Assembly (NCBI GenBank): GCA_903934745.1
Contig: CAIZOZ010000144.1
Coordinates: 1-8,656, forward strand
Reading direction: 5' to 3'
From: an uncultured cyanobacterium
GTDB lineage: Bacteria; Cyanobacteriota; Cyanobacteriia; PCC-6307; Cyanobiaceae
Length of the DNA stretch: 8,656 nt
The position numbers were made by a program, and so were the translations under genes. Below the pieces are notes generated by a model that had not been told where the DNA came from, did not search any database, and saw only the letters and a list, made by a program, of their open reading frames with translations. Shown piece after piece: positions 1 to 6,567 of this stretch. Numbering within the stretch: the first letter of the stretch is position 1; each line of letters opens with the position of its first letter.

Positions 1-76
1 CGGCCCGGGCCGGCCCTGCACCCTGGGCGACGCAGGCGGCGATGCCGAGGGGGGAGCGCAGGGGGGTGAACCCCAT
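1..76 (-). CDS. Possible 5' end of an unidentified gene, cut by the window edge
   Basis: An ATG at 74-76 (minus strand) opens a reading frame that stays open for 25 codons to the left edge, beginning MGFTPLRSPLGIAACVAQGA. By hand count 23 of the 25 codons end in G or C, as in the neighbouring real genes. That is weak support, because the whole stretch is GC-rich. No Shine-Dalgarno sequence precedes the ATG. It reads in the same direction as urtE, about 285 bp downstream of the urtE stop. I do not recognise the peptide and assign no function. It could equally be a chance open frame. Confidence 0.3.
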   Translation of the reverse strand, partial: MGFTPLRSPLGIAACVAQGAGPARA

Positions 77-261
77 GGACTGGGGAATGAAACAGGCACT
101 AAGTCTTACATGCGCAAGTCAAATCCCCTAGCCTTCAAGAGTGGGCGCCATGGCCGCCGGCACCTGGGGCTTGGTGGTTGGACCCAGGCCTTCCCGGGGT
201 GCCAGCCGAAGGCACGTAGGCGAATAATCGCGCCGTCGCCTTGGCCATCCCTGGATCCCTG

Positions 262-318
262 CCTGCCCAGGTGCTCGGCTGGCCGCACCGATGGCAGCGG
301 TGTCTGCTGCTGGGCAGG
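262..318. repeat. Nested inverted repeat that could fold as a three-way junction
   Basis: CCTGCCCAG at 262-270 is matched by its exact reverse complement CTGGGCAGG at 310-318. Inside lie two further short stems: GGTGC (270-274) with GCACC (285-289), and GCAG (294-297) with CTGC (304-307). The outer stem loses one base pair if the first inner stem forms. No T-tract follows on either strand, so it does not look like an intrinsic terminator. It lies just downstream of urtE and would be in the 3' region of that transcript. Apart from this element and the possible edge gene, I see nothing definable in 77-360. Confidence 0.35.
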
Positions 319-360
319 AAGTGGTCCGCCCGCCCCGTTGGTCATCCGCTGATGCTGCCT

Positions 361-1119
361 TCAGACGCTCAGGAAGCGCTGGATCAGCTCCTGGCTCAGA
401 TCGCTGGTGGGACCGCTGGCCACCACTCCACCTTTCTGCATCGCGTAGTACCAGTCGGCCTGCCGCACGAAGCTGGCGTGGTGTTCCACCAGCAGCACAC
501 TGATCCCCGTCTCGCGGATGATGCGGGCGACGGCCCGCTGGATGTCGAGCACCACGGAGGGCTGAATTCCCTCCGTGGGTTCATCGAGCAGCAGCAGGCG
601 CGGTTTGCCGAGCAGGGCCCGGGCGATGGCCAGCTGCTGTTGCTGGCCGCCGGAGAGGTCGCCGCCGCGGCGGGCGAGGAACTTCTCCAGGATCGGGAAC
701 AGCTCGAACACCAGGGGATCGATGTGGCGATGGCGGCCGATGCCACCGGGCAGGGCTTCCAGGCCCAGCAACAGGTTTTCGCGCACGGTGAGCTGGGGGA
801 TGATCTCCCTCCCCTGGGGCACGTAGCCGATGCCGGTGCGGGCGCGGCGGTGCGGTGGCAAGGGCGTGACGTCTTCACCTGCCAGCGATAACGAGCCACT
901 GCGCTGGCGCAACAGGCCGATGATCGTTTTCAGCAGGGTGGTTTTGCCGACGCCATTGAGGCCGATCAGGCAGGCCATCTGGCCCGGCGCAATCGAGAGA
1001 TCGACATTGCGCAGGATATGACTCTCGCCGTAGTAGACGTTGAGATCACGAATGGCGAGCAGATGGCCGTCTTCGCCACTGGAGGGATGGGCATTCTTCA
1101 GAGACATGGTGCTGGTCAT
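361..1119 (-). CDS. urtE: Urea ABC transporter ATP-binding protein UrtE
   Basis: UrtE is one of the two cytoplasmic ATPases that power urea import through UrtBC. The 252-residue protein is a complete LivF-type ABC ATPase. It has Walker A GLNGVGKT (residues 53-60), signature LSGGQ (155-159), Walker B LLLLDE (175-180) and the H-loop histidine in VEHH (His213). The Walker A has GLNGV rather than the GPNGA of its partner UrtD. The start overlaps the urtD stop by four bases (ATGA), and AGGAG lies about 5 nt upstream, supporting this start; a second ATG at codon 5 is a minor alternative. It is the last gene of the urt run. UrtE rather than generic LivF rests on its place after urtABCD. Confidence 0.95.
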   Translation of the reverse strand: MTSTMSLKNAHPSSGEDGHLLAIRDLNVYYGESHILRNVDLSIAPGQMACLIGLNGVGKTTLLKTIIGLLRQRSGSLSLAGEDVTPLPPHRRARTGIGYVPQGREIIPQLTVRENLLLGLEALPGGIGRHRHIDPLVFELFPILEKFLARRGGDLSGGQQQQLAIARALLGKPRLLLLDEPTEGIQPSVVLDIQRAVARIIRETGISVLLVEHHASFVRQADWYYAMQKGGVVASGPTSDLSQELIQRFLSV

Positions 1120-1922
1120 GGGATCTCCTGGTGGGATCCGCTATCGCTGGCGACAGCAGAGGTGGCTCCGGCCGAGACGTCGTCATCCTCAACCCCGAGG
1201 TAGACCTCAATCACCCGGGGATCGTGTTGCACCTCCTCCATGCTGCCTTCGCAGAGCACATGGCCCTCATGCAGCACCGTGACCGGACAATCCAGTTCGC
1301 GGATGAAGTCCATGTCGTGCTCGATCACCAACACGGTGTGATCGCCCGCCAGCTGGCGCAGCAGCTCGCCGGTGCGCTCGGTTTCTTCATCGGAGAGGCC
1401 GGCCACCGGCTCATCCACCAGCAGCAGATCAGGATCTTGGGCCAGCAGCATGGCGATCTCCAGCCACTGCTTCTGACCGTGGGAGAGGCTGCCGGCCGGC
1501 CGGGAGGCATTGGCCTCCAGCCCCACCACCGCCAGCAACTCCTGCACCCGATCGCGTTGCTCGGCGTTGAGCTGACCGAACAGCAGCGTGAACGGTGAAT
1601 GGCTGCCCTTTACCGCCAGCTCCAGATTGCGGCGGGGGGTGAGGTTCTGATAGACGCGGGGCGTCTGGAACTTGCGGCCGATGCCGAGTCGGGCGATGCG
1701 GTGCTCGCTGATGCCCAGCAAGGACTTGCCACGGAACAGCACGTCACCACGGGTGGGGCGCACCTTGCCGGTGATCACATCGAGAAAGGTGGTCTTGCCG
1801 GCGCCGTTGGGGCCGATCACGGCCCGCAGCTCGCCGGGAGCAAGGGCGAGATTGAGCTCGTTGAGGGCCAGGAAGCCATCAAAGCTGACACTCACCGCCT
1901 GGAGTTCAAGCAGGGGCTTCAT
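1116..1922 (-). CDS. urtD: Urea ABC transporter ATP-binding protein UrtD
   Basis: UrtD is the second ATPase of the urea importer, of the LivG type. It has 268 residues, with Walker A GPNGAGKT (37-44), signature LSHGQ (146-150), Walker B LLLVDE (166-171) and the EHD switch histidine (His202). The segment IGRKFQTPRVYQNLT (81-95) is typical of the LivG/UrtD branch. The ABC domain ends near residue 243. The remaining 25 or so residues are an acidic, polar tail that looks variable. The start overlaps the urtC stop by four bases (ATGA), with GGAG 7 nt upstream inside the end of urtC, so translation is probably coupled. The stop overlaps the urtE start in the same way. Confidence 0.95.
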   Translation of the reverse strand: MKPLLELQAVSVSFDGFLALNELNLALAPGELRAVIGPNGAGKTTFLDVITGKVRPTRGDVLFRGKSLLGISEHRIARLGIGRKFQTPRVYQNLTPRRNLELAVKGSHSPFTLLFGQLNAEQRDRVQELLAVVGLEANASRPAGSLSHGQKQWLEIAMLLAQDPDLLLVDEPVAGLSDEETERTGELLRQLAGDHTVLVIEHDMDFIRELDCPVTVLHEGHVLCEGSMEEVQHDPRVIEVYLGVEDDDVSAGATSAVASDSGSHQEIP

Positions 1923-3121
1923 CGCTCAGCTCCGGATGGTTGGCTGGTACTGCTCTCCTGGGTTCGGGCCCGGGCTTCGATGGCTCGCTTCTCCGCCTGC
2001 GCTTCGGGGTCGAGATCGAGGCCGGGATAGGTGGCCGTGGGCGGCGAGCTGCCCAGCATCGCCAGGATGCGGCTCGGGCCTCCCTGGCGCCACCAGCCCA
2101 CCACCCCATCGGGCAGGGCGGTGACCACCAGCAGGAACAGGCCCCCTTGAATGAACAGCCAGGTTTCGGGCAGCTGTTCGCTGATCAGGCTCTTGGCGTA
2201 GTTGATCAGCACGGCTCCGAGCACGGCGCCGATCAGGGTGCCACGACCGCCGACCGCCACCCAGATCACCATTTCAATCGAAAAGGGCACCGCCATGAAC
2301 TGGGGACTGACCATGCCCGACTGGACGGTGTAAAGGGCACCACTGATGCCAGCCAGGGCACCGGCGACCGTGAAGACGACGGTCTTGAACGCGGTGGGGT
2401 TGTAGCCGGTGAAGCGCAGGCGCGGTTCGTCGTCGCGCACGGCGATCAGGGCATCGCCGAAGCGGCCGGTGGTGAGCCAGCGGCAGAGAGTCCAGGCGGC
2501 GATCACCAGCAGCACCGTGATCCAGAAGAGGTTGCGCTGCATGGCATCGGAGCCCACCATCTGGCCGAAGAAGCTGGCCGTATCGGTCTTGAGGCCGTTG
2601 GTGCCGTTGATCAGTTTCTGCTGGCCATTGAAGAAGTTGAAAAACACCAGCAGGGCGGCCTGGGTGAGGATCGAGAAGTAGACCCCCTTGATGCGATTGC
2701 GGAACACCAGGTAGCCCAGCAGGCCAGCCGCTAGGGCCGGAATCACCCAGATGGCCACGAGGGTGAACCAGGGCGAGCTGAAGGGCTGCCAGAACAATGG
2801 CAACGCCTTGACTCCATAGAGGCCGAAGAACTCCGGCAGCTGGCCGGGCTCAAGCGAATCCAGCTGCAGATACATGGCGATGGCATAGCCACCGAGGGCG
2901 AAGAAGATGCCCTGGCCGAGGCTGAGCAGGCCCGTGTAGCCCCAGATCAGGTCAATGCCAAGGGCGACGATGCCCAGGGACAGAAAGCGGCCCAATAGGT
3001 TGAGCCGGAACGGCGGCAGGATGAAGGGCAGGATCAGGGCCGCCGCGATGATCGCGATCCAGGGCCACCAGCGACGCAGGAAGGCGGCTGGTGAGAGGGA
3101 GGAGTTGGAGGTGATCGTCAT
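1919..3121 (-). CDS. urtC: Urea ABC transporter permease UrtC
   Basis: UrtC is one of the two inner-membrane permease subunits of the urea importer and belongs to the LivM family. The 400-residue protein is strongly hydrophobic, with several membrane segments starting near residue 20. It has the family signatures GYTGLLSLGQGIFFALGGY (61-79), GVYFSILTQA (146-155), a cytoplasmic coupling-loop region around AVRDDEPRLRFTGYN (227-241), and VGGRGTLIGAVLGA (290-303). Residues 360-400 form a polar, charged tail after the last membrane helix. The start is supported by GGAGG 8 nt upstream, formed by the last codons of urtB; only 3 bp separate the two genes. The stop overlaps the urtD start. Confidence 0.95.
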   Translation of the reverse strand: MTITSNSSLSPAAFLRRWWPWIAIIAAALILPFILPPFRLNLLGRFLSLGIVALGIDLIWGYTGLLSLGQGIFFALGGYAIAMYLQLDSLEPGQLPEFFGLYGVKALPLFWQPFSSPWFTLVAIWVIPALAAGLLGYLVFRNRIKGVYFSILTQAALLVFFNFFNGQQKLINGTNGLKTDTASFFGQMVGSDAMQRNLFWITVLLVIAAWTLCRWLTTGRFGDALIAVRDDEPRLRFTGYNPTAFKTVVFTVAGALAGISGALYTVQSGMVSPQFMAVPFSIEMVIWVAVGGRGTLIGAVLGAVLINYAKSLISEQLPETWLFIQGGLFLLVVTALPDGVVGWWRQGGPSRILAMLGSSPPTATYPGLDLDPEAQAEKRAIEARARTQESSTSQPSGAER

Positions 3122-3124
3122 GAC

Positions 3125-4282
3125 TCAGGCCTCCACCATGCGGCCCTTCTGCGGGAACAACCCGGCGGGCCGGAACTGCAGGAAGACGACGATCAGAATG
3201 AACACCAGCACCTTGGCCATCGAGGTGGTGGCGAAGAAGGTGATCGTTTCATTGAGGCCGGCGGGCATCTGGGGCCAGAGCAGCAGCAGCGAGCCGGAAC
3301 CGAGGATGTAGCTGAGCACGCCGATGCTCAGGGCCGCCACCACGGTGCCAAGCAGTTTGCCGACCCCGCCCAGGACCACCACCATGAAGCAATCGACGAT
3401 GTAGTTGCCGCCGAGGTTCGGGCCAACCGAGCCCAGCAGGGTGACGGCCACGCCGGCCACGCCGGCCAGACCGGAACCCACCGAGAAGGTGAGGGCATCG
3501 ACTTTCTCGGTGGGAATGCCGAGGCAGCTGCTCATCGGCCGGTTCTGGGTGACGGCCCGGATGCGGATGCCCCAGACGCTCTTCTGCAGGAACCAGTGCA
3601 CTGCCAGCAGGGAGACAAGCGTGAGCGCAATGATGAACAGACGCGCCGTCGGCATGGTGACGCCTGCCACATCAATCGATCCGCGTAGCCATTCGGGCGC
3701 GGTGACATCGATGTTGCGGGCACTGAACCAGGGCTGATCGAGGCTGCGCTCGTTGCCGAGGGCCGCCGCGAGGCCAATGCCGATGGCGCCTGCCCCCAGC
3801 CAGCTACCCACGCCCAGTAAGGGCGACCAGCGCTGACGCCACCAGACCGCCGGCAGTAGCCGTGGCGCTAGCAGACCCAGGGCCACCGCCGCGATCAGGC
3901 CGATGAAGAAGGCGCTGGAGACAGAGCGCACGAATTGCTGCAGGATCAGGCTGACGCCCCAGGTGGCCAGCAGGGTTTCCAGGGGGCGGCCGTAAAGCCT
4001 GCGGATCACGGTCTTCTCCAGCAGCAGGCCGGCCAGGCCGCTGACCAGAAAGGCCAGGGGAATCGAGAGCAGGATGTAGACCGGGAACAGGCCCTCAAGC
4101 GGCCCATTCTTGAGCAGGTTCTGCACCACAAAGGTGGTGTAGGCACCGAGCATCATCAACTCGCCGTGGGCCATGTTGATGACCCCCATCAGGCCGAAAA
4201 CCACAGCCAGGCCAAGCGCTGCCAGCATCAGCACCGAGCCGATCGCCAGGCCGTTGAAAAGGGTGTCAAGAAGAACGTTCAT
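3125..4282 (-). CDS. urtB: Urea ABC transporter permease UrtB
   Basis: UrtB is the LivH-type permease partner of UrtC. It has 385 residues. The N-terminal part runs through GLAIGSVLMLAALGLAVVFG (11-30) and the conserved GVINMAHGELMMLGAYT (33-49). ATWGVSLILQQFVR follows at 106-119, and RIRAVTQNRPMSSCLGI (240-256) is the coupling-loop region. The C-terminus ends in the typical RPAGLFPQKGR (371-381). Residues 121-178 form an extra hydrophobic stretch, about two membrane helices, between the ATWG segment and PWFSARNIDVTAP. The start ATG has only GGGAG 3 nt upstream, and that sequence lies in a small hairpin. The gene is separated from urtA by an intrinsic terminator, so it depends on read-through or on a promoter I cannot see. 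Confidence 0.95.
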   Translation of the reverse strand: MNVLLDTLFNGLAIGSVLMLAALGLAVVFGLMGVINMAHGELMMLGAYTTFVVQNLLKNGPLEGLFPVYILLSIPLAFLVSGLAGLLLEKTVIRRLYGRPLETLLATWGVSLILQQFVRSVSSAFFIGLIAAVALGLLAPRLLPAVWWRQRWSPLLGVGSWLGAGAIGIGLAAALGNERSLDQPWFSARNIDVTAPEWLRGSIDVAGVTMPTARLFIIALTLVSLLAVHWFLQKSVWGIRIRAVTQNRPMSSCLGIPTEKVDALTFSVGSGLAGVAGVAVTLLGSVGPNLGGNYIVDCFMVVVLGGVGKLLGTVVAALSIGVLSYILGSGSLLLLWPQMPAGLNETITFFATTSMAKVLVFILIVVFLQFRPAGLFPQKGRMVEA

Positions 4283-4285
4283 GGA

Positions 4286-4302
4286 CTCCCGTGAAAAACG
4301 GG
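4286..4302 (-). promoter_or_regulatory. urtB ribosome-binding site inside a small hairpin
   Basis: On the transcribed strand the only Shine-Dalgarno-like sequence before urtB, GGGAG (4286-4290), lies 3 nt from the ATG. Its GGG is the end of the 3' arm ACGGG (4288-4292), which pairs with CCCGT (4298-4302) across the 5-nt loop TTTTC. Two or three more pairs can form further out by bulging cytosines. The fold would hide the binding site. The pairing is seen in the sequence; an effect on translation is inference. Confidence 0.4.
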
Positions 4303-4350
4303 GGAGAAGAAATCAAGAAGTGGAAATAAAAGACGCCGTGGTTCTCAATC

Positions 4351-4380
4351 AAAAAAGGGGGAGGAACGGATTCCTCCCCC
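4351..4380 (-). terminator. Intrinsic terminator between urtA and urtB
   Basis: Read on the minus strand, GGGGGAGGAA (4380-4371) pairs perfectly over 10 bp with TTCCTCCCCC (4366-4357) around the four-base loop TCCG. Six consecutive T residues (4356-4351) follow at once. This is the textbook shape of a Rho-independent terminator, pointed in the direction of urtA transcription. It begins about 20 bp past the urtA stop. No comparable structure follows the other genes in the window. Confidence 0.88.
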
Positions 4381-4401
4381 CCGAGCGAATCCCGCCAGGA
4401 C

Positions 4402-5697
4402 TCACATTTTGAACTTGCCGGCGTCGGGGCGGTCTTGGGTCCAATCGCAGGTGTAGCCCTTGGTTTCGGGAACGAACTGATTCCAGGCGATCGGCTTGAG
4501 GACTCCCTTGTTCTCGACGATCTTGAACATGCCATCCTTCTGCACCTCGCCGATCATCACCAGCTCGGTGGTGTGATGGTTGGGCTGCACTTCGATCTTG
4601 CCCTGAGGAGCATCGAAGGTGACGCCGATCAGCGCATCACGCACCTTGTTGTCGTCGACGCTGTTGGCCTTCTCGGCGCCCTTGGCCCAGAGGTAAACCA
4701 TGTTATAAGCAGACTCAGCAGGGTCATTGGTGACCCGCTTGTCGCCGTATTTGGCCTTGAAGTCAGCAGTGAACTTCTTGGAGGCGGGGGTGTCCAGACT
4801 CTGGAAGAAGTTCCAGGCGGCGTAGGTGCCTTCCAGGTATTCAGGACCGATGGCTGCGACTTCCTCCTCGGCGATCGAGAAGCTCATGATCGTGTAGCCG
4901 TTGGCAGGGGTGAGGTCGGCTGCCTTCATCTGCTTGAAGAAGGCGACGTTGCTGTCACCGTTCAAGGTGTTGACGATCACACCACCCTTCGGCAGGGCTT
5001 GCTTGATCTTGGCGATGATCGGCGCCACTTCGGTGTTGCCCAGGGGCAGGTAGTCCTCGCCCACGAGGTTGCCGCCCTCGACCTTGAGCTGCTCCTTCAT
5101 GATCGTGTTGGCCGTACGCGGATACACGTAATCGGAACCGACCAGGAAGAAGTCCTTGCCCTTGTTCTTCAGTAGCCAGGAGACCGCCGGCTCAGCCTGT
5201 TGGTTGGGGGTGGCACCGGAGTAGAAGATGTTCTTCGAGCACTCCTGGCCTTCGTACTGAATCGGATAGAAGAGGAAGTGATCCTTGGCCTCGAACACCG
5301 GCAGCATCGCCTTGCGGCTGGCCGAGGTCCAGCCGCCGAACACGACAGCCACCTGGTCTTGATCGATTAATTTCTTGGCCTTCTCAGCGAAGGTGGGCCA
5401 GTCGGAGGCGCCATCCTCTTCGATCGGCACAATCTTCAGCTTCTTGCCGTCCACCTTGACGCCGCCGGCTTTGTTGATCTCGTCGATGGCCATCAGCTCG
5501 GCTTCGGCCACCGTGTTTTCGGAGATGGCCATGGTGCCGGAGCGAGAGTGAAGGATGCCGACCTTCACCTCGCCATCGAAGCCGCCGCCGGTGGATGTGC
5601 CACCACCACCACAGGCGACAAGGCTGAAAGCGGTGGCGAAGGCGGTGGCTCCACCGATCAGGCGCAGGGATGGGATCCGCTTCGCTGATGGCTTCAT
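4402..5697 (-). CDS. urtA: Urea ABC transporter substrate-binding lipoprotein UrtA
   Basis: UrtA is the periplasmic, membrane-anchored urea receptor of the importer. The 431-residue protein opens with a lipoprotein signal peptide: a basic MKPSAKR, a hydrophobic core, and the lipobox LVAC with the lipidated cysteine at position 29. A Gly/Thr/Ser linker follows. The mature part has family-typical segments: KVGILHSRSGTMAISE (45-60), GGWTSASRK (121-129) and FYPIQYEGQECSKNIFYSGA (143-162). It ends in IAWNQFVPETKGYTCDW. The frame extends upstream to 5931, but I chose the ATG at 5695-5697 because AGGAG lies 7 nt before it and the lipoprotein signal starts there. The upstream part would overlap ureG and is not signal-like. 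A putative NtcA promoter precedes the gene and an intrinsic terminator follows it. Confidence 0.95.
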   Translation of the reverse strand: MKPSAKRIPSLRLIGGATAFATAFSLVACGGGGTSTGGGFDGEVKVGILHSRSGTMAISENTVAEAELMAIDEINKAGGVKVDGKKLKIVPIEEDGASDWPTFAEKAKKLIDQDQVAVVFGGWTSASRKAMLPVFEAKDHFLFYPIQYEGQECSKNIFYSGATPNQQAEPAVSWLLKNKGKDFFLVGSDYVYPRTANTIMKEQLKVEGGNLVGEDYLPLGNTEVAPIIAKIKQALPKGGVIVNTLNGDSNVAFFKQMKAADLTPANGYTIMSFSIAEEEVAAIGPEYLEGTYAAWNFFQSLDTPASKKFTADFKAKYGDKRVTNDPAESAYNMVYLWAKGAEKANSVDDNKVRDALIGVTFDAPQGKIEVQPNHHTTELVMIGEVQKDGMFKIVENKGVLKPIAWNQFVPETKGYTCDWTQDRPDAGKFKM

Positions 5698-5704
5698 GAA
5701 GATG

Positions 5705-5709
5705 CTCCT
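5705..5709 (-). promoter_or_regulatory. urtA ribosome-binding site
   Basis: AGGAG on the minus strand ends 7 nt before the ATG at 5695-5697. It is the best Shine-Dalgarno match in this gap and settles the urtA start at the lipoprotein signal peptide rather than at the upstream ATG of the longer open frame. Confidence 0.75.
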
Positions 5710-5764
5710 GGGGATGGGTTGCCGCCGGGGTCCATGTCGGAGTAATCCCACGGCGGTTTCGGGG

Positions 5765-5807
5765 AAGGTAGGTACTGAGGTTGCGGAGGTTTTGTAGCCG
5801 TTGCGAC
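5765..5807 (-). promoter_or_regulatory. Putative NtcA-activated promoter of urtA
   Basis: On the minus strand GTC-N8-TAC (5807-5794) matches five of the six fixed bases of the NtcA consensus GTA-N8-TAC. After a 23-nt spacer comes TACCTT (5770-5765), which fits the TAN3T -10 box of NtcA-activated promoters; the usual spacing is about 20-24 nt. Transcription would start near 5758, leaving a leader of about 60 nt before the urtA ATG. NtcA is the global nitrogen regulator of cyanobacteria and activates urea-transport genes in several strains, so the context fits. One consensus base is off and the regulator gene is not in the window. Confidence 0.65.
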
Positions 5808-5832
5808 CGATTCCCGAAATGGTTCGCAACGG
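5798..5832. repeat. Inverted repeat overlapping the urtA NtcA box
   Basis: CCGTTGCGA (5798-5806) and its exact reverse complement TCGCAACGG (5824-5832) flank a 17-nt centre. The centre can add CC/GG (5807-5808 with 5821-5822) and a few A-T pairs with a bulge. The left arm lies within the NtcA box. No T-tract follows in either direction, so this is not a standard terminator. It could be a 3' hairpin of the ureG transcript or an operator-like dyad. Confidence 0.5.
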
Positions 5833-5872
5833 CACACCTGGGGGAGGCGATTGGGGTGCGGTAGTCGATGCC

Positions 5873-6478
5873 TCAGCGGGATACGGGTAGCTGTTGCAGC
5901 AGAAACTTCTCCACCAGCTCCAAGCCTTCACCGCTGCGCAGGTTGGTGAAGCACCAGGGCCGCCCGCTGCGCATGCGTTCGGTGTCGCTGGCCATCAGCG
6001 CCAGGCTGGCGCCCACCATCGGTGCCAGATCGATCTTGTTGATCACCAGCAGATCCGAGCGGGTGATGCCAGGCCCCCCTTTGCGGGGGATTTTGTCGCC
6101 GGCGGCCACATCGATCACATAGATGCAGAGATCCACCAGCTCCGGGCTGAAGCTGGCCGCCAGGTTGTCGCCACCGCTCTCCACCAGCACCAGATCCAGA
6201 TCGGGGAACATCTGCTCCAGCTCCTGCACCGCCGCCCGGTTGATCGAGCAGTCCTCGCGGATGGCGGTGTGGGGGCACCCCCCCGTTTCGACGCCGCGGA
6301 TGCGCTCCGGTGCCAGCGCGCCGGCGCGGGTGAGGAACTGGGCGTCCTCCTGGGTGTAGATGTCATTGGTAACCACCGCCAGCTCGAAGCGATCGCGCAG
6401 GCGCAGGCAGAGGGCCTCCACCAGGGCTGTCTTGCCGGAGCCGACCGGTCCTGCCACACCGACACGCAGTCGACTCAT
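5873..6478 (-). CDS. ureG: Urease accessory GTPase UreG
   Basis: UreG is the SIMIBI-class GTPase that carries nickel and drives its insertion into urease together with UreD/H and UreF. The 201-residue protein is near the usual length of about 200. It has the P-loop GPVGSGKT (10-17), the Mg/switch region VVTNDIYTQEDAQFLT (35-50), the invariant nickel-binding CPH (68-70) in GVETGGCPHTAIRED, ESGGDN (100-105) and the guanine-specificity motif NKID (147-150). All key residues are present. The start gives the normal N-terminus MSRLRVGVAGP. No clear Shine-Dalgarno precedes it. It follows ureF after 89 bp. One copy of the cyanobacterial HIP1 octamer GCGATCGC lies inside the gene at 6389-6396. Confidence 0.97.
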   Translation of the reverse strand: MSRLRVGVAGPVGSGKTALVEALCLRLRDRFELAVVTNDIYTQEDAQFLTRAGALAPERIRGVETGGCPHTAIREDCSINRAAVQELEQMFPDLDLVLVESGGDNLAASFSPELVDLCIYVIDVAAGDKIPRKGGPGITRSDLLVINKIDLAPMVGASLALMASDTERMRSGRPWCFTNLRSGEGLELVEKFLLQQLPVSR

Positions 6479-6567
6479 CGTCTGAACGCGATTGGCAGCA
6501 GGCTAAGGAGCCGGCTGGCCGCGATGGCCGCCCTGGCTTCCAGCCGCAGCGCCAGCCAGCCCGTCCC

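Noticed and set aside
110..352. 80-codon plus-strand and 79-codon minus-strand open frames downstream of urtE
   Set aside because: The two overlap almost completely, have no Shine-Dalgarno and no recognisable motifs, and are rich in Arg/Pro/Gly as expected of non-coding GC-rich DNA.
241..891. Plus-strand open frame of 216 codons opposite urtE
   Set aside because: It is antisense to the well-supported ABC ATPase urtE, has low-complexity Gln/Ala/Gly composition, and resembles no family I know.
1131..2734. Several long plus-strand open frames opposite urtD and urtC
   Set aside because: They are mirror frames of GC-rich coding sequence, with His/Gln/Gly-rich translations that follow from the codon bias of the opposite genes.
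5698..5931. Upstream extension of the urtA open frame to a 509-residue protein
   Set aside because: It overlaps the end of ureG and contains the promoter and ribosome-binding site. It would bury the lipoprotein signal peptide 78 residues inside the protein.
6273..6287. GGGGG-CA-CCCCC hairpin inside ureG
   Set aside because: It encodes the invariant Gly-Gly-Cys-Pro-His segment, and the base pairing is explained by GC-rich codons for those residues.
6389..6396. HIP1 octamer GCGATCGC
   Set aside because: A single copy inside a coding gene. It is a common cyanobacterial word, so only weak support for the lineage and not a feature in itself.
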